Source of the DNA: FEN-1219 sp963713355
Lineage (GTDB): Bacteria; Pseudomonadota; Gammaproteobacteria; Steroidobacterales; Rariloculaceae
Assembly (NCBI GenBank): GCA_963713355.1
Contig: CAVQLK010000006.1
Coordinates: forward strand, 372,001-436,000
DNA length: 64,000 bases
Reading direction: 5' to 3'
Position numbers and translations under genes: made by a program. Shown piece after piece: positions 35,274-44,611 of this stretch (position 1 is the stretch's first letter; each line of letters begins with the position of its first letter). The notes under the pieces are model-generated. The model saw only the letters and a list, made by a program, of their open reading frames with translations, did not search any database and had not been told where the DNA came from.

Positions 35274-35978
35274 ATGGCGCGCGACGTCCTCGATACCGTC
35301 GTCGCCGCGGAGACGCCAGAGGGCATCCTGCTCGAGCTGCGTCCCGCCGGTTTGAGCGCGCGATTCTACGCGTTCCTGCTCGACTGGTTGATCCGGCTCA
35401 TGATCGTGTACGCCGCAGCGATCGTCGCGGTGTTCATGGGCGGGTTCGGCACGGCCTTCTTGCTGCTCTTGTACTTCTTCCTCGAGTGGTTCTATCCCGT
35501 CGCCTTCGAGCTCGGGCGCTCGGGGGCGACGCCGGGGAAGAGCATCCTTGGGCTGAAGGTCGTCATGGACAACGGCTTGCCCGTGACGCCGGCAGCTTCA
35601 TTCACGCGCAACTTGCTGCGCGTCGCGGACTTCTTGCCGTTCCTGTTCGGCGCGGCCATCGTCTCGATGCTGCTGCGGCAAGACAGCAAGCGCTTGGGAG
35701 ATCTTGCGGCCGCAACCGTCGTCGTGCATCAGGCGCAGCGTCCGCCGAAGCTCAAGCTCGACGACGTTGCACCCGTGACGCCGGCGTTGCCGCTCGCGCC
35801 CGGCGATCAAGCCGCGATTGTTGCGTTGGCCGCGCGCGCGCCGACGCTGACGGCGGAGAGGCTCGACGAGCTCGCGGCGATTGCCGCTGCGGTGTCCGGT
35901 GACGCCGGCAAGGCGGGGCCCAACGTCACGCGGCGCATTCTCGGCGTCGCGCAGTGGGCCATGGGCAAGCGCGCATGA
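35274..35978 (+). CDS. RDD family membrane protein (long)
   Basis: A 234-residue RDD protein with three membrane helices (about 28-50, 52-75 and 122-140), GATPGKSILGLKVVMDNG as the RDD signature and LGDLAAATVVVHQ near the end of the core. A ~65-residue soluble C-terminal tail rich in Ala follows. It overlaps the next gene (SpoIIM-like) by ATGA at 35975. RDD proteins next to SpoIIM and MoxR-DUF58 form a recurring set in proteobacteria. Confidence 0.9.
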   Translation: MARDVLDTVVAAETPEGILLELRPAGLSARFYAFLLDWLIRLMIVYAAAIVAVFMGGFGTAFLLLLYFFLEWFYPVAFELGRSGATPGKSILGLKVVMDNGLPVTPAASFTRNLLRVADFLPFLFGAAIVSMLLRQDSKRLGDLAAATVVVHQAQRPPKLKLDDVAPVTPALPLAPGDQAAIVALAARAPTLTAERLDELAAIAAAVSGDAGKAGPNVTRRILGVAQWAMGKRA

Positions 35979-36952
35979 CGCCGCTCGCCTTCGAAGCGCT
36001 CTATCGAGCCGAATGGCAGGAGCTCGAAGAGCATCTCGATCAGGTATTGAAGCGCACGAGCAAGCAGCCGAAGCAACCGCTTCGCGGCGAACGGATTGCG
36101 GCGCTCTATCGGCGTGCCTGCGAGCATCTCGCGCTTGCGCGGGCGCGATCGTATCCGGCGTACCTGCTCGACCGCCTCGATCGCCTGACGGCCGACGCGC
36201 ATCAGGTCATCTATCAGCAGCGCGAGTTCGGCGCCGCGGCACTGTGGCGCATCGTGTCGCACGACTTCCCGCGCGCGGTCCGGGCCGATGCCGCGTACGT
36301 TTGGATCGCGACGGCGCTCTTCGCGGTGCCGACGCTCGTGCTCGGCGTGCTCGTGTATTACCAGCCGGGTCTCGTGCTGTCCGTCGTCGATGCCGCGACG
36401 GCGGCGGAGTTCGAGCAGATGTACTCCCGGTCCGCGGAGGCGATCGGCCGCACGAATGACGCGGGCAGCAACTGGATGATGTTCGGCTTCTACATCAGGA
36501 ACAACGTCGGCGTCGCGTTCCAGTGCTTCGCGAGCGGCCTTGCCGCGGGGTTGGGCAGCATCTTTTTTCTCGCGTACAACGGCGCGCTGATCGGTGCGGT
36601 CGCGGGTTATCTGACCGAGCGTGGCTTGGGCGGCACGTTCTACTCGTTCGTCGTGACGCACGGGGCGTTCGAGCTCACGGCGATCGCCCTTTCCGGCGCC
36701 GCGGGACTCAAGCTCGGGCACTCGTTGCTCGTTCCGGGCCGGCGGACGCGCCGTCAGAGTCTCGTCCGCGCCGCGCGAGAATGCGTCGTCATCGTTTACG
36801 GCGTGACGGCCATGCTGATCGTCGCGGCGGCCATCGAGGCGTTCTGGTCGTCGGCCACCTGGATTCCGGGCACCGTGAAGTACGGTGTCGCGGCTCTCTG
36901 CTGGATCGGCGTGCTCGCATACCTCGCGCTGCAGGGCCGCCATGCAGATTGA
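35975..36952 (+). CDS. SpoIIM-family (stage II sporulation protein M-like) membrane protein
   Basis: A 325-residue protein: a soluble helical N-terminus (~1-110) and five to six membrane helices. The segment NNVGVAFQCFASGLAAGLGSIFFLAYNGALIGAVAGYL, cut here by natural helix breaks, and the following THGAFELTAIALSGAAGLKLG are the SpoIIM/DUF95 signatures. In non-sporulating proteobacteria its role is unknown; it occurs with RDD and MoxR/DUF58 genes. The start overlaps the previous stop and the gene overlaps the next by 11 bp. Confidence 0.88.
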   Translation: MTPLAFEALYRAEWQELEEHLDQVLKRTSKQPKQPLRGERIAALYRRACEHLALARARSYPAYLLDRLDRLTADAHQVIYQQREFGAAALWRIVSHDFPRAVRADAAYVWIATALFAVPTLVLGVLVYYQPGLVLSVVDAATAAEFEQMYSRSAEAIGRTNDAGSNWMMFGFYIRNNVGVAFQCFASGLAAGLGSIFFLAYNGALIGAVAGYLTERGLGGTFYSFVVTHGAFELTAIALSGAAGLKLGHSLLVPGRRTRRQSLVRAARECVVIVYGVTAMLIVAAAIEAFWSSATWIPGTVKYGVAALCWIGVLAYLALQGRHAD

Positions 36953-37676
36953 CGCCCTCGCGCTGCGCATGCGGCCTCGCGCGCCGCTCGAAGCGGCCGA
37001 TCTCGGCGTGCGCCTCTGCCAACATGCCGGACGTTCGGTCTACGCGTGCTATGCCGTCGTCTATCTTCCCGTCGCAGCGCTCGCGCTCGCTGCGTTCGAG
37101 ATCGGGAGCTGGCTCCCGACGTTGCTCTTGTTCTGGTCCAAGCCGTGGCTCGACCGCACGATTCTGTTCGTGCTCTCGCGCGCCGCGTTCGGCCAGGCGA
37201 CGACGGTCAATCAGCTCTGGGCAGCGCGGGGCCAGGTATGGGGCCGGCAGCTATTCCTGACCTGGACGTGGCGGCGCTTGTCGCCGTGGCGCTCGTTCAC
37301 TCAGCCCGTCTACCAGCTCGAGGGGTTGCCGTTCAGCAAAATTCGGCGTCGTGTCAAGCAAGTCCGCCGCCGCAAGCGCGGTACTGCGCTGTTGATGACG
37401 GCAGCGTTCCTGACGGCCGAGAGCTGCCTCGTCTTCACGGCGCTGTCGTTGCTCATCTGGTTCGCGCCGGGTTACACCGCTCCGAGCATCGAGGTGCTGC
37501 TGTTCGAGCCCTCGGATACTTCGTTCGAGGCGGCAGCGGCCGTCGCGTACGCGCTCGTGGTCGGTTTCCTCGAACCGTTCTACGTGGCCGCGGGTTTCGC
37601 CATGTATTTGAACCGCCGCGCCGAGCTCGAGGCGTGGGACGTCGAGCAGGAGCTGCGCCGTGCGTTTGCGTCCTGA
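36942..37676 (+). CDS. Polytopic membrane protein of the MoxR/DUF58 operon
   Basis: A 244-residue membrane protein with about five hydrophobic segments (roughly 36-60, 63-80, 148-172 and 195-222). An Arg-rich cytosolic loop (KIRRRVKQVRRRKRG, ~131-145) lies in the middle. I recognise no named domain. Both ends overlap neighbours (11 bp upstream, 17 bp downstream), so it is translated together with the SpoIIM-like and DUF4129 proteins. It occupies the slot where related operons carry an uncharacterised membrane protein. Confidence 0.8.
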   Translation: MQIDALALRMRPRAPLEAADLGVRLCQHAGRSVYACYAVVYLPVAALALAAFEIGSWLPTLLLFWSKPWLDRTILFVLSRAAFGQATTVNQLWAARGQVWGRQLFLTWTWRRLSPWRSFTQPVYQLEGLPFSKIRRRVKQVRRRKRGTALLMTAAFLTAESCLVFTALSLLIWFAPGYTAPSIEVLLFEPSDTSFEAAAAVAYALVVGFLEPFYVAAGFAMYLNRRAELEAWDVEQELRRAFAS

Positions 37677-38418
37677 TCTCGCGCTCGCCCTCGTCGTTGC
37701 GGCAACCGCAATGACGTGCGCCGCGCAGCCCGACGCTCCGGCGGCCGCAGACGAAGCGCCGGCGCGTGCGGAAGTCCGCAAGGCGCTCGACAAGGTCGCC
37801 AACGACCCGAACCTCGCCGTCGAACGAACCATCAACATGCTCAAGTGGAAGGAGCCGGAGCCCGTCACCGATGAGCCGTGGTGGTGGCAGTGGGCGAATG
37901 CGGCGGCCCGGTGGTTCCGCGGCTTCTTCGGCTGGATCGCGGAATCGGGCCGCCTGCTCGTTTGGGTGCTCGGGATTCTCGCGGCCGCGCTGCTCGCGAT
38001 CTTCATCGTGCAGCTCGTGCGTCGTCGCGGCGTGCCGCGTGTGCCAGGGATATTCGTCGCCCCGAGCCACGTGCGCGATCTCGACATTCGGCCCGAAAGC
38101 CTGCCAGACGACGTCGGCGGCGCGGCGCTCGCGCTTTGGCAGCGAGGCGAGCAGCGTGCAGCGCTCGCGTTGTTGTATCGCGGCTTGCTTTCGCGTCTCG
38201 TGCACGTGCACGCCGTTCCGATCCGGGCGTCGTCGACGGAAGGCGAGTGCCTCGCGCTCGCTCAGCCACGCCTCCCCGAGCCGGCCGCGCGCTATGTGTC
38301 GCGGCTCGTCGAGACTTGGGCCGCGGCCGTCTATGGCGCGCGCGAGCCTGCGGTCACGGCCGTGCACGCCTTGTGCGGCGAATTCGCCGCGGCGCTCGAC
38401 CGCACGGACCGCGCATGA
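37660..38418 (+). CDS. DUF4129 domain protein
   Basis: A 252-residue protein with a signal-like N-terminus (cleavage near TCAAQ, ~22), a Trp-rich segment (DEPWWWQWANAAARWFRGFFGW, ~70-91) and a membrane helix at ~98-120. The C-terminal cytosolic DUF4129 domain (~140-245) has the ALALLYRGLLSRLVHVHAV and STEGECLALAQ motifs. In transglutaminase/MoxR operons DUF4129 occurs in membrane-associated chaperone or envelope modules. Start is GTG at 37660, inside the previous gene; its stop overlaps the next ATG. Confidence 0.85.
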   Translation: MRLRPDLALALVVAATAMTCAAQPDAPAAADEAPARAEVRKALDKVANDPNLAVERTINMLKWKEPEPVTDEPWWWQWANAAARWFRGFFGWIAESGRLLVWVLGILAAALLAIFIVQLVRRRGVPRVPGIFVAPSHVRDLDIRPESLPDDVGGAALALWQRGEQRAALALLYRGLLSRLVHVHAVPIRASSTEGECLALAQPRLPEPAARYVSRLVETWAAAVYGAREPAVTAVHALCGEFAAALDRTDRA

Positions 38419-39626
38419 GGCGGCCGAACGCGCTGACCATCGTCCTCGTGGCGTTCGTGCTGCTCGTCGCCGCATGGGTCGTCGTCAATACCGAATGGGG
38501 CGAAGTAGAAATACCGACGCCGCTGCGCGGCGATGCTGCCACGAACCCGTTCTACGCGGCGCAAAAGCTCGTCGAGACGCTTGGCGCGACGAGCGAGCGG
38601 CGCGAGTCGCTCGGCGACACGAGCAGCGATGCCGTCGTCGTGCTGTCGACGTGGGGCTGGGACATCGACCAAGGTCGCCGGGCCGAGCTCGAGCGCTGGG
38701 TCGAAGGAGGCGGCCGGCTCGTCGTCGACGCCGCCTTGATCAACGGCAGCGATGCGTTCGAGCGGTGGAGCGGCATCGCGAGGGAGCGCACGGAAGTCGA
38801 TACCAACGACGAAGACCCGTTTCAGTCGCCCGAGATCTTCGACCCGTGCGAGCGCTTCGTCGCCGTGCATTACGACGCAGGCGGCGGTTTCGAAGAGAGC
38901 GACGGCTACGAGCTGTGTGCGTTCGATCGTGCTAGTTGGCTCGAAGCAGCGGATCAGTCGCGGACCTCGGATTGGCGGTGGGCTCTCGAGGACGAGTACG
39001 GCTCGGTGCAAGCCCTGCGCGTCGGTGTCGGCGAGGGCACCGTCACGCTCGTCAACGCCGTGCCGTTCGTCTATCGCGAGCTGTTCGAGGGCGATCACGG
39101 CGAAGTGCTGGCAGCCGCGGCAAGCTTGCGCCCAGGCGATCATGTGGTGTTCATGTCGGAAGCCGACGTGGCGTCTCTGCCGGAGCTCGTTTGGCGGCAC
39201 GGCGCGCCCGTCGTCGCGGTGCTGTCGCTCTTCATCGCGTTGGCGGTGTGGCGCGGCGCGATGCGCTTCGGGCCGCTCGTTGCCCCCGGCGAGCGCGCGC
39301 GCCGCTCGCTGGCGGAGCAGATCTTGGGCACCGGCCGCTTCGCAATGCGCGTCGGCAGCGGAGCGGCACTCGTCGCGGCAGCGAGGCGCGCCTTGCACGA
39401 AGCCGCGGGCCGGCGCATCGCCGGCTACGAGCGCCTGGATGTAGCCGCGCGGGCTGAAGCCGTTGCCGGCCTCGCTCGCGTCGACCGTCGCGAGCTTGCC
39501 GCCGCGCTCGACTCCGAACAAAGTGCGCGCCCGCTCGAGCTGCGCGCCAAGCTCGCGCTGCTCGAGGCGGCGCGTCGTGAACTCGTCTCAAGGAGCCAGT
39601 GGTCGAAGCATGGAAAACGAATCTGA
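38415..39626 (+). CDS. DUF4350 domain protein
   Basis: A 403-residue protein with an N-terminal membrane helix (~8-24), a DUF4350 (GldG-like) domain of about 190 residues containing NPFYAAQKLVETLG and RLVVDAALING, and a second helix near 268-285 (APVVAVLSLFIALAVWRGAMRFGP) with a cytosolic helical tail. The family resembles ABC-associated GldG-type proteins and the class I glutamine amidotransferase-like fold. Start overlaps the DUF4129 stop (ATGA), and the 3' end overlaps moxR by 17 bp. Confidence 0.87.
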   Translation: MRRPNALTIVLVAFVLLVAAWVVVNTEWGEVEIPTPLRGDAATNPFYAAQKLVETLGATSERRESLGDTSSDAVVVLSTWGWDIDQGRRAELERWVEGGGRLVVDAALINGSDAFERWSGIARERTEVDTNDEDPFQSPEIFDPCERFVAVHYDAGGGFEESDGYELCAFDRASWLEAADQSRTSDWRWALEDEYGSVQALRVGVGEGTVTLVNAVPFVYRELFEGDHGEVLAAAASLRPGDHVVFMSEADVASLPELVWRHGAPVVAVLSLFIALAVWRGAMRFGPLVAPGERARRSLAEQILGTGRFAMRVGSGAALVAAARRALHEAAGRRIAGYERLDVAARAEAVAGLARVDRRELAAALDSEQSARPLELRAKLALLEAARRELVSRSQWSKHGKRI

Positions 39627-40584
39627 TCCCACGGTACGCGCCGCCGCGCTGCTCGAGCAGCTGAAAGCGGCGATCGGCGAAGCGATGGTCGGCCAGAACG
39701 CCGTCATCGAGCAGGTCGTCGCGGCGCTCGCGGCCTCGGGCCATGTGCTCATCGAAGGCGTGCCCGGCTTGGGCAAGACGCTGCTCGTGCGCTCGCTAGC
39801 GAAGGCATTGGCGCTCGGGCACGGGCGAGTGCAGTTCACGCCCGACATGATGCCGTCCGACATCACGGGCCATGCCGTGCTCGACCCGAGTACACGAGAG
39901 CTGCGCATCGTGCGCGGCCCGGTGTTCACGCACGTGCTGCTCGCCGACGAGATCAATCGCGCGCCCGCCAAGACGCAGAGCGCGCTGCTCGAGGTCATGC
40001 AGGAATACCAGGTCACGCTCGAGGGGCAGACGCTGCCGTTGCCGAAGCCGTTCATGGTGCTGGCGACGCAGAACCCCGTCGAGACCGAAGGCACGTACCC
40101 GTTGCCGGAGGCGCAGCTCGACCGGTTCCTGTTCAAGATCGAGATCGGCTACCCGACGCTCGCCGAAGAGGTGGGCGTCGTCGTGCGCGCGACGACGGAC
40201 CAAGCCGGCGATGAGTTGCCGCTCGGCGGCGTGAAGCCCGTGCTCGACGAGCGCCTCGTCGTGGATCTCCAACGTCTCGTCGCGCGGCAACGCGTCGACG
40301 AGCAGGTCGTCGACTACGCCGTGCGCATCGTGCGCGCGACGCGCGAGTGGCCTGGCTTGGCGCTCGGCGCCGGCTCGCGCGGCGCGCTTGCGCTCGTGCG
40401 CGGCGCCCGCGCCGTCGCGCTGCTGGCGGGGCGCAATTTCGTGACGCCGGACGACGTCAAGAGCATTGCGCTGCCAGCGCTGCGGCATCGCGTGGCGCTC
40501 GCGCCCGATGCCTCGCTCGAAGGACGCACGCCGAACGACCTGCTGGCGGCGGTCGTCGACAGCGTGGCCGCGCCGCGAACTTGA
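39610..40584 (+). CDS. MoxR-type AAA+ ATPase
   Basis: A 324-residue AAA+ chaperone of the MoxR family. Walker A GVPGLGKT lies at ~52-59, Walker B LLADEINR at ~115-122, sensor 1 ATQNPVETEGTYPLPEAQLDRF at ~155-176 and a C-terminal lid region. MoxR ATPases work with von Willebrand-type partners to assemble or insert cofactors in envelope or respiratory complexes. Here the DUF58 protein downstream is the likely partner. The ATG at 39610 gives the normal N-terminus and overlaps the DUF4350 gene. Confidence 0.96.
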   Translation: MENESDPTVRAAALLEQLKAAIGEAMVGQNAVIEQVVAALAASGHVLIEGVPGLGKTLLVRSLAKALALGHGRVQFTPDMMPSDITGHAVLDPSTRELRIVRGPVFTHVLLADEINRAPAKTQSALLEVMQEYQVTLEGQTLPLPKPFMVLATQNPVETEGTYPLPEAQLDRFLFKIEIGYPTLAEEVGVVVRATTDQAGDELPLGGVKPVLDERLVVDLQRLVARQRVDEQVVDYAVRIVRATREWPGLALGAGSRGALALVRGARAVALLAGRNFVTPDDVKSIALPALRHRVALAPDASLEGRTPNDLLAAVVDSVAAPRT

Positions 40585-40598
40585 ACGGCGGATTCAGA

Positions 40599-41951
40599 GT
40601 GCGTGCGGCGCCAAGTCGCAAAATGCTCTGGCTGCTTGCGTTCATCGGCGTAGCGGCGCTCGCCGCGCTCCTCGGCGGGGCGGCGCGGCCGATCGTATCG
40701 CTCGCGACGCTCGTCGCGGTGCTCGTGCTGCTGGCTGCGGCGGATGCCGATTACGTGCTGTCGCGCCGCCGGTGGCGGACCGCGAACGTGCGCTTCACGC
40801 GGCAGCTCCCGGCGGCGTTCGCGATCGGCGTGGAGCGCTCCGTCCGCCTGACGTTCGAGCACGATGGCAGGCACGAGTGGACGTGCGATTTGTACGACCA
40901 CGTCGATTCCAGCGTCACGGCGACGGGTCTTCCTCAAGCGCTCGCGCTCGCGAAAGGCAAAGGAGTGGACGCGGAGTACCGCGTGACGCCGTCGCGCCGC
41001 GGCGAGATCACGTTCGCGCCGGCGGAGCTGCGTGTTCGCTCGCTACTCGGGTTCTGCGATCTTGGTGTGCGCTTGGGCGCGGCCGAAACGCGGCGCGTGT
41101 ATCCAGATTTCGCGGAGATCGCGCGCTACGCGTGGCTCGCGGGCGACCGCCGGCTCCAAGAGATCGGCATCAAGACGTTCCAGCAGCGCGGCGAGGGCAC
41201 GGACTTCAAGCAGCTTGCCGAGTACCGCCACGGCGACTCGGTCCGGCACATCGATTGGAAGGCGACGCTGCGGCTCGACAAGCCGATCGTGCGCGAGTTC
41301 CAAGACGAGCGCGATCAGCGCGTCATGCTGCTGATCGACTGTGGCCGGCGCATGCGGGCCGACGATCGGCGCGGCGCCATCGGCACCGCCCACTTCGACC
41401 AGGTGCTGAACGCCGTGATGCTGCTTTCGTATGTCGCGCTCGCGCAAGGCGACGCCGTCGGCGCCTTGACGTTCGGCACGCCGCCCGGCGCCGAACGCTT
41501 GTTCGCACCTCGCAAGGGAAGCCACATCTTGAACGCGTTGATGAGCGAGCTCTATGGCGTGCAGCCGACGCCGAGCCACTCGGACTACGTCGCGGCCGCA
41601 CAGGACCTGCTGCGCCGTCAGAGCAAACGCGCGCTCGTCATCGTCATTACCAATTTCCGCGACGAGGATGGCAGCGAGCTCGGGCTCGCGCTGAAGCTGT
41701 TGCGCCAGAGGCACCTCGTGCTGCTCGCAAGCGTTCGCGAGCGCATCGTCGGCGAGCTGCTTTCGCAGCCGCTCACGTCGGGCGATGCCGCGCTCGACGT
41801 CGCGAGCGCACACCTGTACGAACAGGCGCGCCGCGACGCATTTCGGCGCCTGTCGGCGCGCGATGCATTGATGGTCGATGCCGAGCCGGAGCGGCTCGGC
41901 ATCGAGCTCGTCAACCGCTATCACGCCGTGAAGCGCGCCGGAATGATCTAG
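40599..41951 (+). CDS. DUF58 domain protein (vWA-like MoxR partner)
   Basis: About 450 residues: two membrane helices at the N-terminus, a beta-rich part, the DUF58 signature (GEGTDFKQLAEYRHGDSVRH, then IDWKATLRLDKPIVREF), and a vWA-like C-terminal domain. The metal-site motif is degenerate (LLIDCGRRM in place of DxSxS), so divalent-ion binding may be altered. The start is uncertain: GTG 40599 (chosen, after GGCGGA), TTG 40581 overlapping the moxR stop, or ATG 40623. It closes the eight-gene operon. Confidence 0.88.
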   Translation: MRAAPSRKMLWLLAFIGVAALAALLGGAARPIVSLATLVAVLVLLAAADADYVLSRRRWRTANVRFTRQLPAAFAIGVERSVRLTFEHDGRHEWTCDLYDHVDSSVTATGLPQALALAKGKGVDAEYRVTPSRRGEITFAPAELRVRSLLGFCDLGVRLGAAETRRVYPDFAEIARYAWLAGDRRLQEIGIKTFQQRGEGTDFKQLAEYRHGDSVRHIDWKATLRLDKPIVREFQDERDQRVMLLIDCGRRMRADDRRGAIGTAHFDQVLNAVMLLSYVALAQGDAVGALTFGTPPGAERLFAPRKGSHILNALMSELYGVQPTPSHSDYVAAAQDLLRRQSKRALVIVITNFRDEDGSELGLALKLLRQRHLVLLASVRERIVGELLSQPLTSGDAALDVASAHLYEQARRDAFRRLSARDALMVDAEPERLGIELVNRYHAVKRAGMI

Positions 41952-42125
41952 CTTAAGCCGGCCGGTCGTCCCGAAAGCGCAACAGCCGACGCGAAACCGG
42001 GATTGCCAGCAGCGGCTCGTCGACGCTGCATGCTGCCAAGCTCGGCAGGCAGCGCCGTTTTTCGGCCGGTTCGGCGACTGGCATGGTCGTTGCTTCGCCT
42101 CCATCGCGTCGAAGGGGAGAGGCGA

Positions 42126-44558
42126 ATGAAACGATCCGATCGCACGAGCATCGCGCGCGTTGCGACGTGGCTCGGCGGTGTGCTCCAGGACCTGCGCTAC
42201 GCGAGCCGGTCGCTTGCCGGCCAGCCGTCGTTCACGGTGATGGCGATACTTGCGCTCGTGCTCGGCATCGGCTTGAACACGAGCGTGTTCACGGTGATCA
42301 ACTCGCTGCTAACGCGTCCGTGGGACGTCCCAGAGCCGGAGCGCGTGGTGAACGTCCACGACGCTCAATGGTTCGGCCTCACGGTGACCGCTGCGCGCTA
42401 CCTCGACGAGAACAGTCAAACGGTCGAAGGTGTGCTCGCGAGCCGCGCATATCGCGCGGAGCTAGGCGGCGAAGAAGTGAACGCGGTGTCGCGGGCCGCG
42501 TTCGTGACGGCCAATTTTTTCGACGTGCTCCAGATCGGCATGGCGGTCGGCCGCGGTTTTCTCCCTGACGAGGACGTCGCAGGCGCCCCCGTGAGGGTCG
42601 CCGTCATCAGCCACGCGCTCTGGGTCCGCGAGCACGGGGCGCGCCCCGACGTGGTCGGCACTGCGGTGCGGCTGGAAGGGGTGCCGTTCACGGTGGTCGG
42701 CGTCGCGGCCGAGCCGTTCGGCGGCGTTGACGCGGAGCGCACCGACCTGTGGGTCCCGCTCGCGACGTATCCCGTCGTGCGCGCCAGCGATCCGACCGCA
42801 GCGACGTTGCTGACGGATCCGAACCGCTGTTGCGTCGGCGTCTCGGCGAGGCTCAAGTTCGGAGTCTCGCGCGGCGAAGCACAGGCGGAGCTCGGAACGT
42901 TGTTCCGGCAGTACTCGGCCGCCATGCCGGCGCCCGAGTTCGCGCGCCCGCCGGGCGAAATCCGGTTGACCGGTACCGCGGTGCTGGACGACCCGGCGCG
43001 GCGCCAGCTGTTGCTGCCGACACTGGCCGTCGTCGTCGCCGCCTTCGGCTCGATACTGCTACTGGCTTGCGCAAACGTTAGCAATCTGCTGCTCGCGCGC
43101 GGTGCGTTACGCCGGCGCGAGATCGCCGTGCGCTCGGCGCTCGGCGCGGGCCGGTGGCGCGTGATCCGGCAGCTGCTGACCGAGAGCTTGCTCCTCGCGG
43201 GCATCGCGAGCGCGCTCGGGCTCGTGCTCGCGATCTCGCTGCCTGCCGTCGTGGCGCGGTTCGCGGGCGACTTGATACCCGACAACGTGCGTTTTTCGCC
43301 GGACCTGCGAGTGCTCGCGTACGCGATCGTGGTGGCGCTCGTCAGCGCACTCGTGTTCGGTTTGCTTCCGGCGATGCGCAGCACGGACACGAACGTGAGC
43401 GACGCGCTGAAGCAGCAGAGCGGGCAGGTGAGCCCGCGTGCGCGCCTGCGAGGCGCGTTGCTCGGCACCCAAGTGGCGATCAGCGTGCTGCTGCTGCTGG
43501 CTGCGGCGCTGCTCATGCGTGGCGTCGATCGCGCTCGCTCGCTCGACGTGGGCTTTGACCCCGCAGGAGTCACGGCGCTGCGCGTGACGCTCCCGCCAAA
43601 TACCTACGATCTCGCTCGCGAGGCAGCGTTCTACGAGGAGCTCGTCGCGAGTCTCCAGGCGGGAGGCGCACCGGCAGCGGTGAGTATGCTGCTGCCGCTC
43701 GGCGAGCGTTGGGAGAACACGGGTTTCGGCGTCCAGTGCGACACCGACCGGATCGTGACGCAGCGCGTTACGCGCGGTTTCTTCGACGTAGTGAAGATTC
43801 CGATGGTGGCCGGTGGCACCTTTAGCCGGAGTGGCGAAGGTCCGCAATCGATGGTCGTCGACGAGTCGCTCGCTCGTGCGTGCTGGGGAGACCGTAGTCC
43901 GATCGGCGAGACCATGAGCATCTTCGGCCGCGTACACGAGGTCGTCGGTGTAGCGCGCGACGCGCAGCTCCAGCGCGTCGGCCTCGTGCAACCCACGTAC
44001 TACGCGCCGTTCGTTCCCGACGGCGACCTCGTCAGCGGGCCGGCATTCGTGCTCGTGCCGTCGGAGACCGCCGGCGCCGCGGCCGCCGCCGTCCGCCGCC
44101 TGGACTCGCGCGCCTCAGCGGAGCCGATTCTGCTCGGCGAGCAAGTCGACCGATCGCTTGGGTACAGCACGAGCGTGGCGCGAATCGCCGGCGCGCTCGG
44201 CTTGCTGGCTCTGGTGCTCGCCACCGTGGGGGTGTACGGCGTGATTTCGTACTCGGTGGAGCGTCAGCGCCGCGAGATCGGCGTTCGCATGGCGCTCGGC
44301 GCTCGGCCGCAGCAGATTGTTGGGATCGTACTGCGCGTCAACGGCGGCGCCGTAGTCATCGGCTCGATCGTCGGTCTCGTGCTTGCGGGCGCTGCGTCGC
44401 TGGTTTTGCGCAACCAGCTCTACGGCTTGAGCCCCCTCGACCCGGTCGCGTACGTCGCCGTGCTCGTGTTGCTAGGCCTCGCGGCGCTCGCGGCGAGCGT
44501 GCTGCCCGCGCGACGTGCAGCGCGTACTAACCCAACAACGGCGTTGCATGAAAACTGA
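42126..44558 (+). CDS. ADOP-type ABC transporter permease (MacB_PCD/FtsX domains)
   Basis: An 810-residue MacB/FtsX-like permease of the duplicated orphan type. Two copies of MacB_PCD plus FtsX are seen: the first begins with LQDLRYASRSLAGQPSFTVM and the helix AILALVLGIGLNTSVFTVIN, with FtsX helices near 310-440; the second repeats the layout, ending in SVERQRREIGVRMALGARP and the final helices. No ATPase or membrane-fusion gene is adjacent, which fits the orphan group; family members are thought to pair with a distant ATPase. The ATG at 42126 follows GGGGAGAGG. The substrate is unknown. Confidence 0.93.
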   Translation: MKRSDRTSIARVATWLGGVLQDLRYASRSLAGQPSFTVMAILALVLGIGLNTSVFTVINSLLTRPWDVPEPERVVNVHDAQWFGLTVTAARYLDENSQTVEGVLASRAYRAELGGEEVNAVSRAAFVTANFFDVLQIGMAVGRGFLPDEDVAGAPVRVAVISHALWVREHGARPDVVGTAVRLEGVPFTVVGVAAEPFGGVDAERTDLWVPLATYPVVRASDPTAATLLTDPNRCCVGVSARLKFGVSRGEAQAELGTLFRQYSAAMPAPEFARPPGEIRLTGTAVLDDPARRQLLLPTLAVVVAAFGSILLLACANVSNLLLARGALRRREIAVRSALGAGRWRVIRQLLTESLLLAGIASALGLVLAISLPAVVARFAGDLIPDNVRFSPDLRVLAYAIVVALVSALVFGLLPAMRSTDTNVSDALKQQSGQVSPRARLRGALLGTQVAISVLLLLAAALLMRGVDRARSLDVGFDPAGVTALRVTLPPNTYDLAREAAFYEELVASLQAGGAPAAVSMLLPLGERWENTGFGVQCDTDRIVTQRVTRGFFDVVKIPMVAGGTFSRSGEGPQSMVVDESLARACWGDRSPIGETMSIFGRVHEVVGVARDAQLQRVGLVQPTYYAPFVPDGDLVSGPAFVLVPSETAGAAAAAVRRLDSRASAEPILLGEQVDRSLGYSTSVARIAGALGLLALVLATVGVYGVISYSVERQRREIGVRMALGARPQQIVGIVLRVNGGAVVIGSIVGLVLAGAASLVLRNQLYGLSPLDPVAYVAVLVLLGLAALAASVLPARRAARTNPTTALHEN

Positions 44559-44611
44559 CGGTAGCCAGATTCAGCCTCCCTGAGGGCGGCGGAGGCGGTT
44601 AGCCGGGGGTG

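Noticed and set aside
44559..44611. GCCTCC...GGAGGC inverted repeat as a terminator between convergent genes
   Set aside because: The stem is short with an 11-nt loop and no T run follows on either strand.
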